This document shows, piece after piece, positions 25,930 through 34,679 of a stretch of 58,092 nucleotides of DNA (within the stretch, counting starts at the first letter, position 1; each line of letters opens with the position of its first letter). The notes beneath the pieces were generated by a model, which saw only the letters and a list, made by a program, of their open reading frames with translations, was not told where the DNA came from and did not search any database. The stretch spans positions 1 to 58,092 of the forward strand of contig NZ_JACJSF010000047.1 in assembly GCF_014698035.1 (NCBI RefSeq), given 5' to 3'. Source of the stretch: Desmonostoc muscorum FACHB-395. Its GTDB lineage: Bacteria; Cyanobacteriota; Cyanobacteriia; Cyanobacteriales; Nostocaceae. The position numbers were made by a program, and so were the translations under genes.

Positions 25930-26206
25930 ATATTTTAAAGTAGCAAATAATAGCAAAATTCTCAGACAGACGTTGTGATCTAAATTTCAATCAGTAGAGA
26001 GCAATGCCCCTACGCACTGATATCAAGCTAATAGCAGACATGAGCGTAGGTCTAGCCCAACCCAGGCATCGCACAGGTGAGTGAGAGAAAATTTTGAGAA
26101 TTGAGCGATAATTTTCCGAAATTGATAATCTAAGTTTGGTAGTAATTAGCAGAACACTGATTTATAAATAACTTCTATAACTAGCCTTGGGGAAATATGG
26201 CCCCAC
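25930..26206. other. Intergenic interval with an inverted repeat copy
   Basis: No gene recognised. It holds the second copy of the dispersed repeat (26043-26072) in inverted orientation relative to 25585-25614, flanked by AT-rich DNA, and leads into the terminator at 26207. Confidence 0.5.
26043..26072. repeat. Inverted copy of the dispersed repeat
   Basis: TAGCCCAACCCAGGCATCGC here is the exact reverse complement of a 20-base block at 25585-25604. The two copies enclose about 430 bases, including the N-terminal half of the ABC pseudogene. Confidence 0.75.
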
Positions 26207-26236
26207 AAAAACCTGGTCTTCATGACCGGGTTTTTT
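26207..26236. terminator. Bidirectional intrinsic terminator
   Basis: CCTGGTC (26212-26218), loop TTCAT, GACCGGG (26224-26230), flanked by an A-run and a T-run, giving a stem of up to 12 bp with T-runs on either strand. On the minus strand it lies about 75 bases after the stop of the gene at 26309-26920. On the plus strand no gene clearly leads into it, so a short upstream transcript cannot be excluded. Confidence 0.8.
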
Positions 26237-26308
26237 GGCATTGCTAAATATGTAAATTATGTAGCAATACGGTTCAGATAAGCTTTCTTCCAAAAGCGAA
26301 ATCCTGCT

Positions 26309-26920
26309 TCAAGTTGATTGCGATCTAATCATCCACACCAAAATACCTAAAATTTGCTCTACTGGGGGAATTAAGTATTCAGTTAAATCAATAGTAACTG
26401 TGCTGTCTTCCAGTTTGAGGAATGTCCACAGATTGCCACTAGTAACACTACCGTAGATAGTAGCAATAGGTTTTTCGTATTTGGCATTAAACCTTTGGGC
26501 GGCGATCATTTCTGCGATACACTGTCCCAAACCACCTTTAAGATTTTCCTTTTTAGCTTCTACAATTACCACTGCTGGGGCTTCAATAAATAACTGTTCT
26601 GGCGAAACGCTAATCAGAAAGTCGCAAAATCCCGCTAGTCCCACTTCTGGTTCAACGTTAAATTCTTCTCCCGAAAAAAAACTGATTTGTCTGTTGAGAA
26701 TTTTTCTGACTTCAAACAATATTGGGCTGATAATCAATTCTGATCTAGCTTTCTCAGAACCCATTGCAATTGCTAACTGGATACTTTCTGCTAAAAATTC
26801 AGCTAATAGGGGACTAGGTGAAATTGGTTCTATAGAAGGTAAAAATCGCCCACCTTCTACTAAGGTGAGGTTAAAGTCTTGTTTTACTTTTCTTAAAGAA
26901 AACTCTCTATAGGACATCAA
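26309..26920 (-). CDS. PD-(D/E)XK-like nuclease-fold protein
   Basis: 203 residues (ATG at 26920 or 26917). The restriction-endonuclease-like core is well formed: an N-terminal helix with Glu (ILFEVRK, about residue 70), then AGFCDFLIS (Asp100), VVIVEAKKEN (Glu121 and Lys123) and the following LGQCIAEMIAAQ helix with Gln133. This is the E-D-ExK-Q layout of an intact active site. Such proteins are common in cyanobacteria as single genes of unknown role. No methyltransferase or helicase is adjacent, so a restriction role is not supported by context. The gene ends at a good terminator. Confidence 0.65.
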   Translation of the reverse strand: MMSYREFSLRKVKQDFNLTLVEGGRFLPSIEPISPSPLLAEFLAESIQLAIAMGSEKARSELIISPILFEVRKILNRQISFFSGEEFNVEPEVGLAGFCDFLISVSPEQLFIEAPAVVIVEAKKENLKGGLGQCIAEMIAAQRFNAKYEKPIATIYGSVTSGNLWTFLKLEDSTVTIDLTEYLIPPVEQILGILVWMIRSQST

Positions 26921-26997
26921 GTGTCTCCTAGTATTCCATCAAGCAAGCCAACAATGCTTGGTAACACAGATTTTTATTTCTCTCTTTTCCTTTTTCC

Positions 26998-27078
26998 TTC
27001 TCTGCGAGACGCTGCGCGAATGCGCTCTTTGCGTCCTTCTCCCAAGGGGAGACGCTAACGCGAATGCGGTTCGTTCCT
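26998..27078. repeat. Interspersed GAGACGCTGCGCGAATGCG repeat, two copies
   Basis: CTGCGAGACGCTGCGCGAAT at about 27001 and GGGGAGACGCTAACGCGAAT at about 27047 are successive copies of the dispersed repeat family, separated by CTTTGCGTCCTTCTCCC. They fill the gap between the nuclease-like gene and ycf45. Confidence 0.65.
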
Positions 27079-27118
27079 TTACCCCTCTTTGCACTGCAAA
27101 GAGGGGTTGGGGTAGAAG

Positions 27119-28852
27119 TTACGCTGGATAAATCCGCAATCTTCTATTTGGTTCTTCGCCAAAACTATGCGACTTGAGGCGATAATGTTCTACCAACTCA
27201 TGTTGCATTTTGCGGACTTGGGGAGAACGCGGTAATAATTCAACTGGCTGTCCTTTCGGAATCACAATTTGCTCAACAGCAAGTCTAGCTTCTTCCAAGG
27301 CATCCATCTCATCATCGCTACCACTGTGCAAAAACAGTTGCAGTTCGAGGTCATCGGTCATTTCTGGGTCGTCCATGTTCAGCAACCGCCGCAAGCCACG
27401 GGTAATTTGCGGAATAGTGCTGGACTTAATCATGTGGATGGGTACATGACGGGCTTTGGCCATTTGGCGTAATTTGGCGTGGTTCTTGACGTGCGATCGC
27501 AGTGCTAAAATTGCATCAGCACTATCTATATCTTTTGTCAATACCACGGGTAAAGTTAGCACGCTAATTACCTGTTCTAGTTGATGGCGGCTAACGCCAT
27601 AAGGGTAAACGTGCAGTGGCAAATCTTCACCATTTGGCCCCGGCTGTCTGGTAGCAGCATCTAAATCAATGCTCTCTGAATAATTGAAGGATTCATCCAG
27701 CAATCGATCAAACTCACTACGTCCAGTCACCCGTTCTACAGGCAATTGTGGCAGTGCAACCATTTGTCCCGAAGAACGCCAGCCATTAGATGGTCGCGCC
27801 GGTGGGAAAGATTCTTCCACTGTCCCTAACTGTCCACCGCGACCGTTGACAACAGCTAACTGCCTTGTCACCGCAACTTTGCCGTGGTCATCAACGGTTC
27901 TCGTTTGTGGGGTAGCCTGACGACCTCGCAGCAGATTATCTACTGTGTCAGCAACGCTTTCGTGTACTACCCAGCGTTGGCGTTCCAACATTTCCACAGC
28001 AATTTCAAAGGTAGGAGGGGCTTTCCGCTCCAAAACAGTCTTTTGAGAGCCTCGCCGTCTGGCTTCGTCGTCTCCCAGCGTCACAGCTTGGATACCCCCA
28101 ACTAAATCAGCCAGGGTAGGGTTTTTAATCAGATTTTCGATCTGATTCCCGTGGGCAGTACCTACCAACTGTACGCCCCGTTCAGCAATAGTACGAGCCG
28201 CTAAAGCTTCCAGTTCCGTGCCAATTTCATCAATGACAATGACTTCTGGCATGTGGTTTTCCACTGCCTCAATCATCACCTGATGCTGTTGTTCTGGATG
28301 AGCCACTTGCATCCGCCGAGCGCGACCAATGGCGGGGTGGGCAACATCACCATCTCCAGCGATTTCGTTGGAGGTGTCAATAATCACCACTCGCTTATGC
28401 AGATCGTCTGCCAATACACGAGCAATTTCCCGTAAGGCGGTAGTTTTGCCTACACCTGGACGACCGAGCATGAGAATCGATTTACCAGTCTCTACCAAAT
28501 CGCGGATCATGCCAATGGTTCCGAATACCGCCCGACCAACGCGACAGGTCAAGCCAATAATCTTACCAGTACGGTTGCGGATCGCACTGATCCGATGCAA
28601 AGTTTGCTCAATTCCTGCTCGATTATCTCCACCAAAAATTCCGACTCGTTGAATGCAATCATCTATCTGTTCTTGAGTAACGGGTATTTCGCTCAGATAC
28701 TCAGCTTGATTAGGAAAGCGAGCCTCTGGGCGACGACCCAAATCCAAGACCACTTCTACTAAAATATCTCGTTTGGGATGACTCTCTAGTACTTGTTGCA
28801 GGTCTTGGGGCAAAATGTCTAATAACTTTTGGAGATCGTCTGTAATCGTCAT
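27119..28852 (-). CDS. ycf45: Ycf45-like P-loop ATPase (SpoIIIAA/PilT-like, R3H family)
   Basis: 577 residues. The ATPase domain has Walker A GRPGVGKTT (about 130-138), a strand VVIIDTSNEIAGDGD, Walker B VIVIDEIGTELEA (about 205-217) and a conserved GTAHGNQIENLIKNPTLAD segment. This is the SpoIIIAA/Ycf45 family encoded in many algal plastids and all cyanobacteria, with a nucleic-acid-binding C-terminal region. The region from about 330 to 400 is low in conservation and probably a linker. The exact function is not established. It is on the same strand as ldpA, with 156 bases between them. Confidence 0.88.
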   Translation of the reverse strand: MTITDDLQKLLDILPQDLQQVLESHPKRDILVEVVLDLGRRPEARFPNQAEYLSEIPVTQEQIDDCIQRVGIFGGDNRAGIEQTLHRISAIRNRTGKIIGLTCRVGRAVFGTIGMIRDLVETGKSILMLGRPGVGKTTALREIARVLADDLHKRVVIIDTSNEIAGDGDVAHPAIGRARRMQVAHPEQQHQVMIEAVENHMPEVIVIDEIGTELEALAARTIAERGVQLVGTAHGNQIENLIKNPTLADLVGGIQAVTLGDDEARRRGSQKTVLERKAPPTFEIAVEMLERQRWVVHESVADTVDNLLRGRQATPQTRTVDDHGKVAVTRQLAVVNGRGGQLGTVEESFPPARPSNGWRSSGQMVALPQLPVERVTGRSEFDRLLDESFNYSESIDLDAATRQPGPNGEDLPLHVYPYGVSRHQLEQVISVLTLPVVLTKDIDSADAILALRSHVKNHAKLRQMAKARHVPIHMIKSSTIPQITRGLRRLLNMDDPEMTDDLELQLFLHSGSDDEMDALEEARLAVEQIVIPKGQPVELLPRSPQVRKMQHELVEHYRLKSHSFGEEPNRRLRIYPA

Positions 28853-29008
28853 GCTTTCTATGGTGACGGAAACAACAGTAAATCAGATACTTTCAGCTTT
28901 TAACTGTTCTCAATAGCTCGTTCAATGCTCAAACCTCCTACCTTGACTATACAAACATAAATTAAACATAAGTTACAGTATCTTCTGGTACCTAGTAATT
29001 ATGCTTAA

Positions 29009-30157
29009 TTAATGCTCACTCTCCCTTCTCTGAGATGACTTGATTTGGGAAACGAGAGAATGGGCAAGTTCTACAGCTTGCCAAAGTAATACTTCATCTT
29101 CTTCTAGGCAAACAGTCGCCTTCATATTGGTGTTACTTACCTCCTTATTCTCTAACTTTTCGAGAATTGGTGACAGCAGTACACGGGCGTAGCTACCGTA
29201 GGCGACCCCGGAAATAGAGGAGGGGGGGGACAAGGGGTAAATTCCCTCTTGTCCTCCTTGTCCCTCTCTCTTCAGCAGTCCCATTGCCTTTAACTTAGCA
29301 ACGGTATAGCTATTTGTGCCGCCTGCTAACTGCACATATCCCGGTAATTTCGCTGCCAAAACTTTCTGCCCTAATTTCACTGCGGCTATTGTCGTACCAT
29401 CGCCAATATCGCCACTCATTGAACGACCGTCGGTTTGCCAAATTAAAGCACTTTTGAGTGGGGCAATCAGGTCATACACTGCTCTTAGGTAATCAGTCAT
29501 CCCCTCGCCATCGGGACAACTGATGGCTAGTAGCTTTAATTGATCGGCCCACGGTGAAATTGCCTGCCATAATCGCTGAAATTCTGCCAACCGCCCTACT
29601 TGTGTATGGATTTCTACGGCATCTACTCCTGTTGACATTACTAATGGCGCGATCGCTCCTGGCGTTGTCACGTATGAAGCTGTATAAATTATACCATAAG
29701 GACAAATTGGGATGCAACGACCGCAGCCATAACATTTTTCGGATACTACTCCTGAAAAATCTTCTTTGATATTGTCAAATACGATTGCTTGTGCCGGACA
29801 AATCCGTTCACATGGTCTAGGGCAGTCTCTAGGACACTCAGTAGGATTAAATTCTGCTTTGCGAAAATGGGGGTCTTCTCCATCGTTTAGGCTGACCATT
29901 AAAAAGGGTAAGTTGCCTTTGTAGTCAAAGCCTCGCTGTTGGGCATCTTGAGCTAGAGTTTTAGCTACTTGTAGCCCTGCTTGCGCTGCTGCAATCACTG
30001 CTGGATCAGCTGCAACATCTATGCAGTCAGCGCCCGCCAAAGTATAGGCTAACGTTAAATTTCTGACTGCCGGCAAATGCTGGAAGCTAGCTCCGCAGAT
30101 GAGCTTGAACCAGTCACCTTGTTTGAGAGATTGTAAAGGTACGAACAGATCAGTCAC
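29009..30157 (-). CDS. ldpA: Circadian input iron-sulfur protein LdpA
   Basis: 382 residues. The N-terminal part contains two ferredoxin-like 4Fe-4S motifs: CPRDCPRPCERICP (about 118-131) and CYGCGRCIPICPYG (about 152-165). The family is LdpA (light-dependent period), a redox-sensing protein that feeds information on light and electron flow to the KaiABC clock. The second half follows the family (VDAVEIHTQVGRL, AGGTNSYTVAKLK) but is interrupted near residue 305 by a low-complexity stretch REGQGGQEGIYPLSPPSS that looks like repeat-derived DNA read in frame. In many cyanobacteria ldpA follows ndhN; no ndhN is present here. Confidence 0.88.
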   Translation of the reverse strand: MTDLFVPLQSLKQGDWFKLICGASFQHLPAVRNLTLAYTLAGADCIDVAADPAVIAAAQAGLQVAKTLAQDAQQRGFDYKGNLPFLMVSLNDGEDPHFRKAEFNPTECPRDCPRPCERICPAQAIVFDNIKEDFSGVVSEKCYGCGRCIPICPYGIIYTASYVTTPGAIAPLVMSTGVDAVEIHTQVGRLAEFQRLWQAISPWADQLKLLAISCPDGEGMTDYLRAVYDLIAPLKSALIWQTDGRSMSGDIGDGTTIAAVKLGQKVLAAKLPGYVQLAGGTNSYTVAKLKAMGLLKREGQGGQEGIYPLSPPSSISGVAYGSYARVLLSPILEKLENKEVSNTNMKATVCLEEDEVLLWQAVELAHSLVSQIKSSQRRESEH

Positions 30158-30318
30158 TATTCTATTATGCGTTTATGCGACTAAAAATAGTAGTCTGTAA
30201 TCAAGAAAAAATCCGGATTTCCAAAATTAGAGATTGGGAATGGGGCATTGGGTATTGGCTATTATTGATTATTCATTCTTCTCTCCTACTGCCGCAGCTT
30301 TCTGAGGAGCTGAGATAC
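30158..30318. other. Divergent promoter region with GGGAATGGGGCATTGG repeat
   Basis: Separates ldpA (minus) from the sensor kinase gene (plus). The frame upstream of the kinase is open but reads like repeat DNA (TGGGAATGGGGCATTGGGTA). It was therefore treated as non-coding, and the kinase start was placed at 30319 behind GAGGAG. Confidence 0.55.
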
Positions 30319-33300
30319 ATGACAGTCAATGCAATAACTGTATTTTTTGTAGAAGACTCTGCTGAAGACAGAGCTTTGTATCAACGCTTCCTAGAGCGGG
30401 ACGATCGCTACACTTATAATATTTACGAATTTGAGTCTGGAAATAAGGCGCTACAAGCTTGCCAAGGGAAAATACCGGATGTGATTTTGTTGGACTATTT
30501 ATTACCAGATTTAGACGGGCTGGAATTTCTTACCAAGCTACAGAGACAAACTTCCAGCAGTCAAATTTCAGTAATTATGGTCACTGGACAGGGAAATGAA
30601 ACGATCGCAGTCCAAGCTCTCAAGAGTGGAGCCCATGATTATCTAGTTAAGGGAAAACTGACCCGAGAAAATTTCTGCCGAACGATTCATGGGGCGATCA
30701 AGCACAAGCAGCTAATGCAGCAGCTAGAACAGCAGCAGGAACAACAACGCCTAGTAGGAGCGATCGCTCTGCATATCCGCAAATCTTTGCAGCTTCAAGA
30801 CATTCTTACTACTAGTGTTCAACAAGTCCGCCAGTTATTGTGTGCCGATCGGGTAGTGGTGTATCAATTCACTACCCTTATGCAGGGTTGTATCGTATCA
30901 GAGTCAGTTTTACCTGAATGGCAATCAAGCTTGGGACTAGAGATTGAAGATACCTGTTTTCAAGAAAGCCAGGGGGAAAAATATCGCCAAGGAAAAATTT
31001 GGACAACTACGAACATCTACGAAGCGGGTTTAAGTGAGTGCCATCTGCAATTATTAGAACAGTTTCAGGTAAAGGCGAATTTAGTTGTCCCCATTCTGGT
31101 AGAAAACATTGAGACTTCAGCAGTTGAACTCTGGGGGCTATTTATTGTGCATCAATGTTCTGCTCCCCGGCAATGGCAGGCATTTGAGGTGGAATTGCTC
31201 AACCAACTGACTGTACAATTAGCGATCGCCATCCAACAAGCCCAACTTTACCGTAACCTCCAAACCCTCAACACCGAGTTAGAAGCCAAAGTACACGAAC
31301 GCACTACCAAATTGCAAGAAAGCGATCGCCGATTCCGCGCTATCTTTAACAACACTTTCCAATTCACAGGACTGCTAACGCCATCTGGTATTTTACTGGA
31401 GGCTAACCAGACTGCACTTAGTTTTGGCGGACTTCAGTTGGAAGATGTGATCGATCGCCCTTTTTGGGAAGCACACTGGTGGACAATTTCACCACAAACT
31501 CAAGAAGAATTAAAACAAGCGATCGCTCATGCTGCAAAGGGAAAGTTTATCCGCTATGAAGTTGATGTTCTCGGTGCAAATGAGCGAGTAGCAACAATCG
31601 ATTTTTCACTGCGTCCGCTTCAAGACGAGACAGGTAAAGTCGTTTTGTTGATTCCAGAAGGGCGAGATATCACTGAACGCAAACAAACCGAACTCGTTTT
31701 GCATGAGCGTAAAGTGATGTTGCACTTGATTGGAGATAATCTGCCCAATGGTGCAGTTTATCGGGTGATCCGCGAACTGGATGGGAGCGATCGCTTTTCC
31801 TATCTGAGTGGGGGGATTGAAAAATTGACGGAAGTCAAAGTAGAAGATGCACTCAGAGATTCATCTCTGCTTTATCGGCAGTTTATCCCAGAGGATATTC
31901 CCCGTCTACAGGAAGCCGTTGAAGAGTCCCGGCTAAATCTGTCTGTCTTTGATATTCAATTACGAATCCGAACGCCTAGTGGTCAACTCAAATGGTTCCA
32001 TTTTCGTTCTACACCACGCCAGTTGCAGGATGGGCGTGTGGCTTGGGATGGACTAGTGGTGGATGTCACCGACCTCAAAAACAGTGAAGAAACCTTACGC
32101 AAAAGTCAAGCCCTGCTAGAAGAATCACAGCGAGTTGCTCGCCTTGGTAATTGGGAGTTTGAACTTGCCAGTGGCAAAATTACCTGGTCAAAGGGGCTTT
32201 TTGATCTCTTCAATCGAGAATTCGCACTTCTTGAACCAAGCTATGAAGAAAATCTGCAATTGTATCACCCTGAAGATCGGGAGAAATTGCACCAAGCAGT
32301 TGAGCGGGCGATCGCCACTGGTGAGTCCTACAAACAAATTCTCCGTGTTCCCCAGAATGGCTCTAATCGCTATTTTGAGGGCATTGGATATGCAGAATTC
32401 AACGCCGATGGAGAGGTGATTCGCCTTTATGGTACTGCCCAAGATGTCACCGAACGAGAAATTGCGCTACGCGATCGCCAAAAAGCGGAAGAAACCTTGC
32501 GCCAAAGTGAGGAACGACTACAATTAGCACTTGAAGCTTCTGGGGATGGTTTGTGGGACTGGAATATTATCACTGGAGAAGTGTATTACAGCCGCCGCTA
32601 TTTAGAAATGCTCGGATACAGCTTTGATGAAGTTCCACAGGATTGGAGTACTTGGGAGCAATTAGTTCATCCAGATGATTTACCTTGGGTTGAAGAAATC
32701 TTGGCAGCCCACCTCAAGGATAGTTCGGTACCATACAAATTTGACTATAGACTCAGAACTAAGTCTGGCGAATGGAAATGGATTGCCAACTACGGTAAGG
32801 TTGTCATCCGAGATGGAGAGGGTAATCCTTTGCGGATAACTGGTACTCATCGAGATATCAGCGATGTCTACGATGAGCTTCGCTTACGCCAACAAACCGA
32901 AGCAGCCTTAGCTAGAAGTGAAGAACAACTAAGGCTAACCTTAGAATTTAACCACATCGGTCTTTGGGATTGGAATGTTGAAACAGGGGAAGTTCTCTGG
33001 AATGACAACCATTTTCGTTTGTTAGGTTTAAAGCCAGAAACGTCAGCAGCCTATCAACTATGGCGCGATTGTGTTCATCCAGAGGATGTTGAGCGAATTG
33101 AACAGGCTGTATTAAATGCGTTGGCAGAACATATTAATTTTAAAGGTGAATATCGAGTGATTTACCCCGATGGCAAAGTTCACTGGCTCACGGGGAAAGG
33201 GCGCGGCGTTTACAACGAAGCAGGCGACCCTGTACGGATGTTAGGTGTGATCATTGATATCAGCGATCACAAGGTTTTGGAGCGAGAACTGGCTCACAAG

Positions 33301-34677
33301 CAAAAGTTATTGGATGCCTTCATCAATAGCGCACCTGTTGGTGTAAGCATTCTTGATCGAGAACTGCGTTTTTCATTTGTTAATGAAGCATTGGCAGAAA
33401 TTAATGGCATTTCCGCAGCAGCGCATATTGGCAAAACACTGCGGGAGATTGTCCCCGATTTGACACCAAAGCTGGAGCAGGTGTTGCAATATGTTTCGAC
33501 AACGGGTGAACCGATTTTGGATTTGGAAATCACTGGAGAAACCCCAAAACTCCCAGGTGTTATCAGAACTTGGCTAGCTTCCTATTTTCCGATTCAGTCT
33601 GAAGCTGATCAACCCATTAGTGTGGGCATTGTTGTAGTTGAAATCAGCGATCGCAAACGCGCTGAACAAATGTTAGAACTGCAAGCAGTAATTACCCGTA
33701 ACATGGCAGAGGGAATTTGCCTAGTTCGTGCCACAGATGGCATATTTGTCTACACCAATCCTAAATTTGAGCAAATGTTTGGCTATGAACCTGGTGAATT
33801 AATCGGTCAGCATGTGTCGATTGTCAACTACGGGGACGAACATACTACACCTGAAGAAGTTAATCAGGCAATTAGCACTGCTATTATTCAAAACGGTGAA
33901 GCTACTTATGAAGTTCATAATATTAAGAAAGATGGCACTCCTTTCTGGTGTAGGGCAAACGCTTGCATTTTTGGGCATCTTGAGTATGGAAACGTCCTTG
34001 TAGCTGTCCAACAAGATATCACCGAGCATAAGCAAGCAGAGGAAAAAATCAAAGCCTCTCTTAAAGAAAAAGAAGTATTACTTAAAGAAATTCACCATCG
34101 GGTGAAAAACAATTTAGGAATTGTCAGCAGTTTGCTGCAAATGCAGTGCAGACGGACACAAGATCCTGTCGTGACATCTGTTTTGCGCGATAGCCAAAAC
34201 CGCATTGCCTCCATTGCCCTAGTTCATGAAAAACTATACCGATCTGAAGACCTCGCTGATATTGATTTTGCTCAATACATCCCAGATTTAACAACTCATT
34301 TATTTGATTCTTATAACGTCAATTCCAGCCAGATTCACCTGAAGATTCAAGTTGATGATGCTAGCCTTGATATCGAAACGGCCATTCCTTGTGGCTTGAT
34401 TATCAACGAACTGGTTTCTAATGCTTTGAAATATGCCTTTGTCGGTAATATTAGGGGTGAAATTGAGGTTAAGTTTTCTCAAGAATCCGAGTCTATTTTG
34501 ACACTCATTATTCGAGATAATGGCATTGGTTTACCTGAAAATTTTGATAGTAAGAAAGCTAAAACACTGGGCATAAACCTTGTTCAGGGCTTAGTCAAAC
34601 AGTTAAGAGGAAAACTCGAAATTGAATCTCATCAGGGAACACAGTTCAAAATTACTTTTACAAACAGCCGGATATAA
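30319..34677 (+). CDS. Multi-PAS hybrid sensor: REC, GAF, seven PAS/PAC domains, HisKA_2 histidine kinase
   Basis: 1452 residues from ATG 30319 (GAGGAG at 9-14 bases upstream). The N-terminal receiver has VEDSAEDR and the phospho-Asp in LLDYLLPD. A GAF domain follows (about 150-320). Then there are seven PAS/PAC units, recognisable by their closing GRDITERKQ, VDVTDLKNSEE, AQDVTEREIA, HRDISDVYDE, IIDISDHKV, VVEISDRKRA and QQDITEHKQ. The kinase is of the HisKA_2 kind, with EIHHRVKNNLG carrying the phospho-His and an ATPase end (DNGIGLPENF). No membrane helix is seen, so it is a cytosolic sensor. The next kinase starts 2 bases after its stop. Confidence 0.9.
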   Translation: MTVNAITVFFVEDSAEDRALYQRFLERDDRYTYNIYEFESGNKALQACQGKIPDVILLDYLLPDLDGLEFLTKLQRQTSSSQISVIMVTGQGNETIAVQALKSGAHDYLVKGKLTRENFCRTIHGAIKHKQLMQQLEQQQEQQRLVGAIALHIRKSLQLQDILTTSVQQVRQLLCADRVVVYQFTTLMQGCIVSESVLPEWQSSLGLEIEDTCFQESQGEKYRQGKIWTTTNIYEAGLSECHLQLLEQFQVKANLVVPILVENIETSAVELWGLFIVHQCSAPRQWQAFEVELLNQLTVQLAIAIQQAQLYRNLQTLNTELEAKVHERTTKLQESDRRFRAIFNNTFQFTGLLTPSGILLEANQTALSFGGLQLEDVIDRPFWEAHWWTISPQTQEELKQAIAHAAKGKFIRYEVDVLGANERVATIDFSLRPLQDETGKVVLLIPEGRDITERKQTELVLHERKVMLHLIGDNLPNGAVYRVIRELDGSDRFSYLSGGIEKLTEVKVEDALRDSSLLYRQFIPEDIPRLQEAVEESRLNLSVFDIQLRIRTPSGQLKWFHFRSTPRQLQDGRVAWDGLVVDVTDLKNSEETLRKSQALLEESQRVARLGNWEFELASGKITWSKGLFDLFNREFALLEPSYEENLQLYHPEDREKLHQAVERAIATGESYKQILRVPQNGSNRYFEGIGYAEFNADGEVIRLYGTAQDVTEREIALRDRQKAEETLRQSEERLQLALEASGDGLWDWNIITGEVYYSRRYLEMLGYSFDEVPQDWSTWEQLVHPDDLPWVEEILAAHLKDSSVPYKFDYRLRTKSGEWKWIANYGKVVIRDGEGNPLRITGTHRDISDVYDELRLRQQTEAALARSEEQLRLTLEFNHIGLWDWNVETGEVLWNDNHFRLLGLKPETSAAYQLWRDCVHPEDVERIEQAVLNALAEHINFKGEYRVIYPDGKVHWLTGKGRGVYNEAGDPVRMLGVIIDISDHKVLERELAHKQKLLDAFINSAPVGVSILDRELRFSFVNEALAEINGISAAAHIGKTLREIVPDLTPKLEQVLQYVSTTGEPILDLEITGETPKLPGVIRTWLASYFPIQSEADQPISVGIVVVEISDRKRAEQMLELQAVITRNMAEGICLVRATDGIFVYTNPKFEQMFGYEPGELIGQHVSIVNYGDEHTTPEEVNQAISTAIIQNGEATYEVHNIKKDGTPFWCRANACIFGHLEYGNVLVAVQQDITEHKQAEEKIKASLKEKEVLLKEIHHRVKNNLGIVSSLLQMQCRRTQDPVVTSVLRDSQNRIASIALVHEKLYRSEDLADIDFAQYIPDLTTHLFDSYNVNSSQIHLKIQVDDASLDIETAIPCGLIINELVSNALKYAFVGNIRGEIEVKFSQESESILTLIIRDNGIGLPENFDSKKAKTLGINLVQGLVKQLRGKLEIESHQGTQFKITFTNSRI

Positions 34678-34679
34678 AA

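Noticed and set aside
23068..26920. A multi-gene defence island made of the NACHT, ABC fragment and nuclease-like genes
   Set aside because: The middle gene is a pseudogene, orientations differ and a terminator separates the parts. They are better treated as independent genes.
29185..29210. GCGTAGCTACCGTAGGC as a dispersed repeat inside ldpA
   Set aside because: It encodes GVAYGSYAR, which appears to belong to the LdpA family itself; only the following low-complexity stretch looks inserted.
30175..30318. N-terminal extension of the seven-PAS kinase
   Set aside because: The 48 extra residues come from repeat-like TGGGAATGGGGCATTGGG DNA. An ATG at 30319 with GAGGAG starts directly before the receiver domain.
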